Below the pieces are notes generated by a model. It was given only the letters and a program-made list of their open reading frames with translations. It was not told the origin of the DNA and did no database searches. Positions 4,260 through 5,360 of a stretch of DNA of 5,360 nt are shown here, piece after piece; the stretch's first letter is position 1, and every line of letters starts with the position of its first letter. This DNA comes from Fidelibacterota bacterium (GTDB lineage Bacteria > Fidelibacterota > Marinisomatia > Marinisomatales > J089). A program made the translations under genes and the position numbers. The stretch is from NCBI GenBank assembly GCA_003695105.1, contig RFIZ01000268.1:1-5360 (forward strand). Reading direction: 5' to 3'.

Positions 4260-5282
4260 ATGAGTTTACCTGACTGGGCGCCCGGCGTCCATCCTCTGAT
4301 CGTTCATTTTCCGCTGGTGTTGTTGCTGGGGGCTCTCATCATCAATCTGGGAGAATTTTTTCTTCCCTGGCTCAAACGACAGCCATGGATCGTGACGCTG
4401 GCCTACGGGTTGGGGTGGATTTCCGCGGGAGTCGCCTGGCTGGCAGGACGGGCGGCTGCCGATACGGCCAAGGTGGCGGATGAGATTCTGCCCGCCATCT
4501 CACACCATTCGGATCTGGCAACCCAGGTACTCCTGCTATTTGGGTCCGTTCTGTTGATCCGGATCCTCACAGACTTTTTACCACCCTTCTATCATCGGGT
4601 GCTGAAAATCCTGGCGCTGATCGTCGCACTGGCTGGTGGAGCGCAACTGGTTGAGACCGGTGAACACGGCGCTATGCTGGTCTACAAGTACGGTGTCGGT
4701 GTGCAACCGGTCCGGCCCGAACTTTCGAAGGCGTCCAATCACACGTCCTTTCAGGCTGAAGACCGGAACTGGACCTGGGATTTCAAAGGTTCCCGGCCTG
4801 TAAACGGCCAGGTCCGGGGAGTTTGGAATGGCGCTCCGGTCTGGTGGGAACGGGCGGTGACGGGAAGCGAACCGCTGGGTGCCGGAGATACGGTGAAATA
4901 TATGGATCCCGTTACGTTGGCTGATCTGTCGGGAACCCTCTCCCTGGAGCTGGACAAAGGCGCAGGCAGCGCTGTTTTGGGGTTTCATGTCCAGGAGAAC
5001 GGGGACTACGATTACCTGGCTCTTCGGAAGGGAACACTGGAATTGGGACGTCGAGTCAGCGGGAAGCAGGAGGTACTGGAGGCAAAATCTGTTTCCGTTT
5101 CCGGTTTTTTGACTTTGAAAGTGGTGTCCAACGGACATCATTGGCGGGGATACATCAATGACCAGCTGATGATCCATGCCCATGGAGAGCCGGGACCGGC
5201 AGGGAAAACCGGATTTTGGGTCACCGGACCCGATCGGATACGATTGATTCAGGCGGGCTTTCGACAACTCTCTGCCGACTGA
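4260..5282 (+). CDS. DUF2231 membrane domain fused to a concanavalin-like (DUF1080-type) domain
   Basis: A 340-residue protein with AAGGAG at 4248-4253. Residues 8-148 match DUF2231: the PGVHPLIVHFPLVLLLGALI motif (8-27, with His11 and His16), four helices at about 12-32, 43-63, 87-105 and 112-131, a SHHSD loop (81-85), and the closing TGEHGAMLVYKYGVGVQ (133-149). DUF2231 is a predicted membrane domain of unproven function, often beside or fused to cytochrome-like or copper proteins; its conserved histidines suit heme or metal binding. Residues ~165-336 form a beta-rich soluble domain: GVWNG, SLELDKGAGSAVLGFHVQEN, DYDYLALRKGTLELGRR, LTLKVVSNGHHWRGYIND, GPAGKTGFWV, RIRLIQAGF. This pattern fits the concanavalin-like jelly-roll fold of DUF1080/LamG-type domains. 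No catalytic residues stand out, so it is likely a binding domain. The even number of helices puts both ends on one side, probably the periplasm. The fusion is unusual. Confidence 0.85.
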   Translation: MSLPDWAPGVHPLIVHFPLVLLLGALIINLGEFFLPWLKRQPWIVTLAYGLGWISAGVAWLAGRAAADTAKVADEILPAISHHSDLATQVLLLFGSVLLIRILTDFLPPFYHRVLKILALIVALAGGAQLVETGEHGAMLVYKYGVGVQPVRPELSKASNHTSFQAEDRNWTWDFKGSRPVNGQVRGVWNGAPVWWERAVTGSEPLGAGDTVKYMDPVTLADLSGTLSLELDKGAGSAVLGFHVQENGDYDYLALRKGTLELGRRVSGKQEVLEAKSVSVSGFLTLKVVSNGHHWRGYINDQLMIHAHGEPGPAGKTGFWVTGPDRIRLIQAGFRQLSAD

Positions 5283-5290
5283 CCGGCAGA
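5271..5290. other. Inverted repeat spanning the stop codon of the DUF2231 gene
   Basis: TCTGCCG (5271-5277) and CGGCAGA (5284-5290) form a perfect 7-bp stem around a 6-base loop that contains the TGA stop (5280-5282). AAAAGCAG follows on the + strand, so there is no U-tract. A second short stem lies at 5304-5309/5315-5320. Either may help end or stabilise the transcript; evidence is limited to the base pairing. The remaining bases, 5321-5360, show no gene. Confidence 0.35.
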
Positions 5291-5360
5291 AAAGCAGCCC
5301 GAGTCGGACCGGAAGTCCGGACATCGCAGGCTAGGCCCCGGTCGTGTTTTCCCCTTTGGG

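Noticed and set aside
4578..5324. A 248-codon open frame on the minus strand.
   Set aside because: It lies antisense to the DUF2231 fusion, has no recognisable domain, and its amino-acid pattern is that of a shadow frame.

Overview
All convincing genes lie on the + strand, closely packed. Most are preceded by strong AAGGAG/GGAGG-type Shine-Dalgarno sites. The window reads as a copper (heavy-metal) handling island: the end of a Cu+-exporting P1B-type ATPase (CopA-like), followed by eight small genes or remnants. Most of these encode membrane or secreted proteins rich in Met, His or Cys.

The organism is a moderately GC-rich bacterium. An orphan FlgD-type Ig-like C-terminal domain, of the kind found at the ends of secreted proteins in FCB-group and related candidate phyla (Calditrichota, Marinimicrobia, KSB1-like), suggests that part of the tree. 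The strong Shine-Dalgarno sites argue against a typical Bacteroidota genome. Lipoproteins imply an envelope where metal binding outside the cytoplasm matters. This placement is inference, not a firm assignment.

Layout: 1-957, C-terminal part of CopA (starts before the window). 972-1313, membrane-anchored Cys-rich CcmH/NrfF-like domain protein. 1368-1814, two-TM protein with a very Met-rich tail. 1831-1859, strong stem-loop. 1881-2090, one-TM SHOCT protein. 2117-2352, broken remnant ending in a FlgD-type Ig-like domain. 2361-2372, 12-bp perfect palindrome upstream of a DUF302 gene (2414-2800). 2836-3390, CsgG/LpoB/FlgO-like lipoprotein. 3458-3724, half-size GDT1/UPF0016 cation transporter. 3746-4156, lipoprotein with two tandem heavy-metal-binding domains. 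4194-4241, long stem-loop. 4260-5282, DUF2231 membrane domain fused to a jelly-roll-like domain. The last 78 bases hold short inverted repeats and no gene.

Working model (inference): CopA exports Cu+ from the cytoplasm. Outside the membrane the metal is buffered by several unrelated small proteins carrying Met-rich, CPM/CPxCGM or CxCxxC motifs. DUF302 would act in the cytosol, and the GDT1-like protein would move Mn2+ or another divalent cation. The CsgG-like lipoprotein and the DUF2231 fusion are the least explained members. The stem-loops at gene ends lack a U-tract, so they could be weak or Rho-assisted terminators, or mRNA-stabilising or processing elements that set different expression levels within one transcript.
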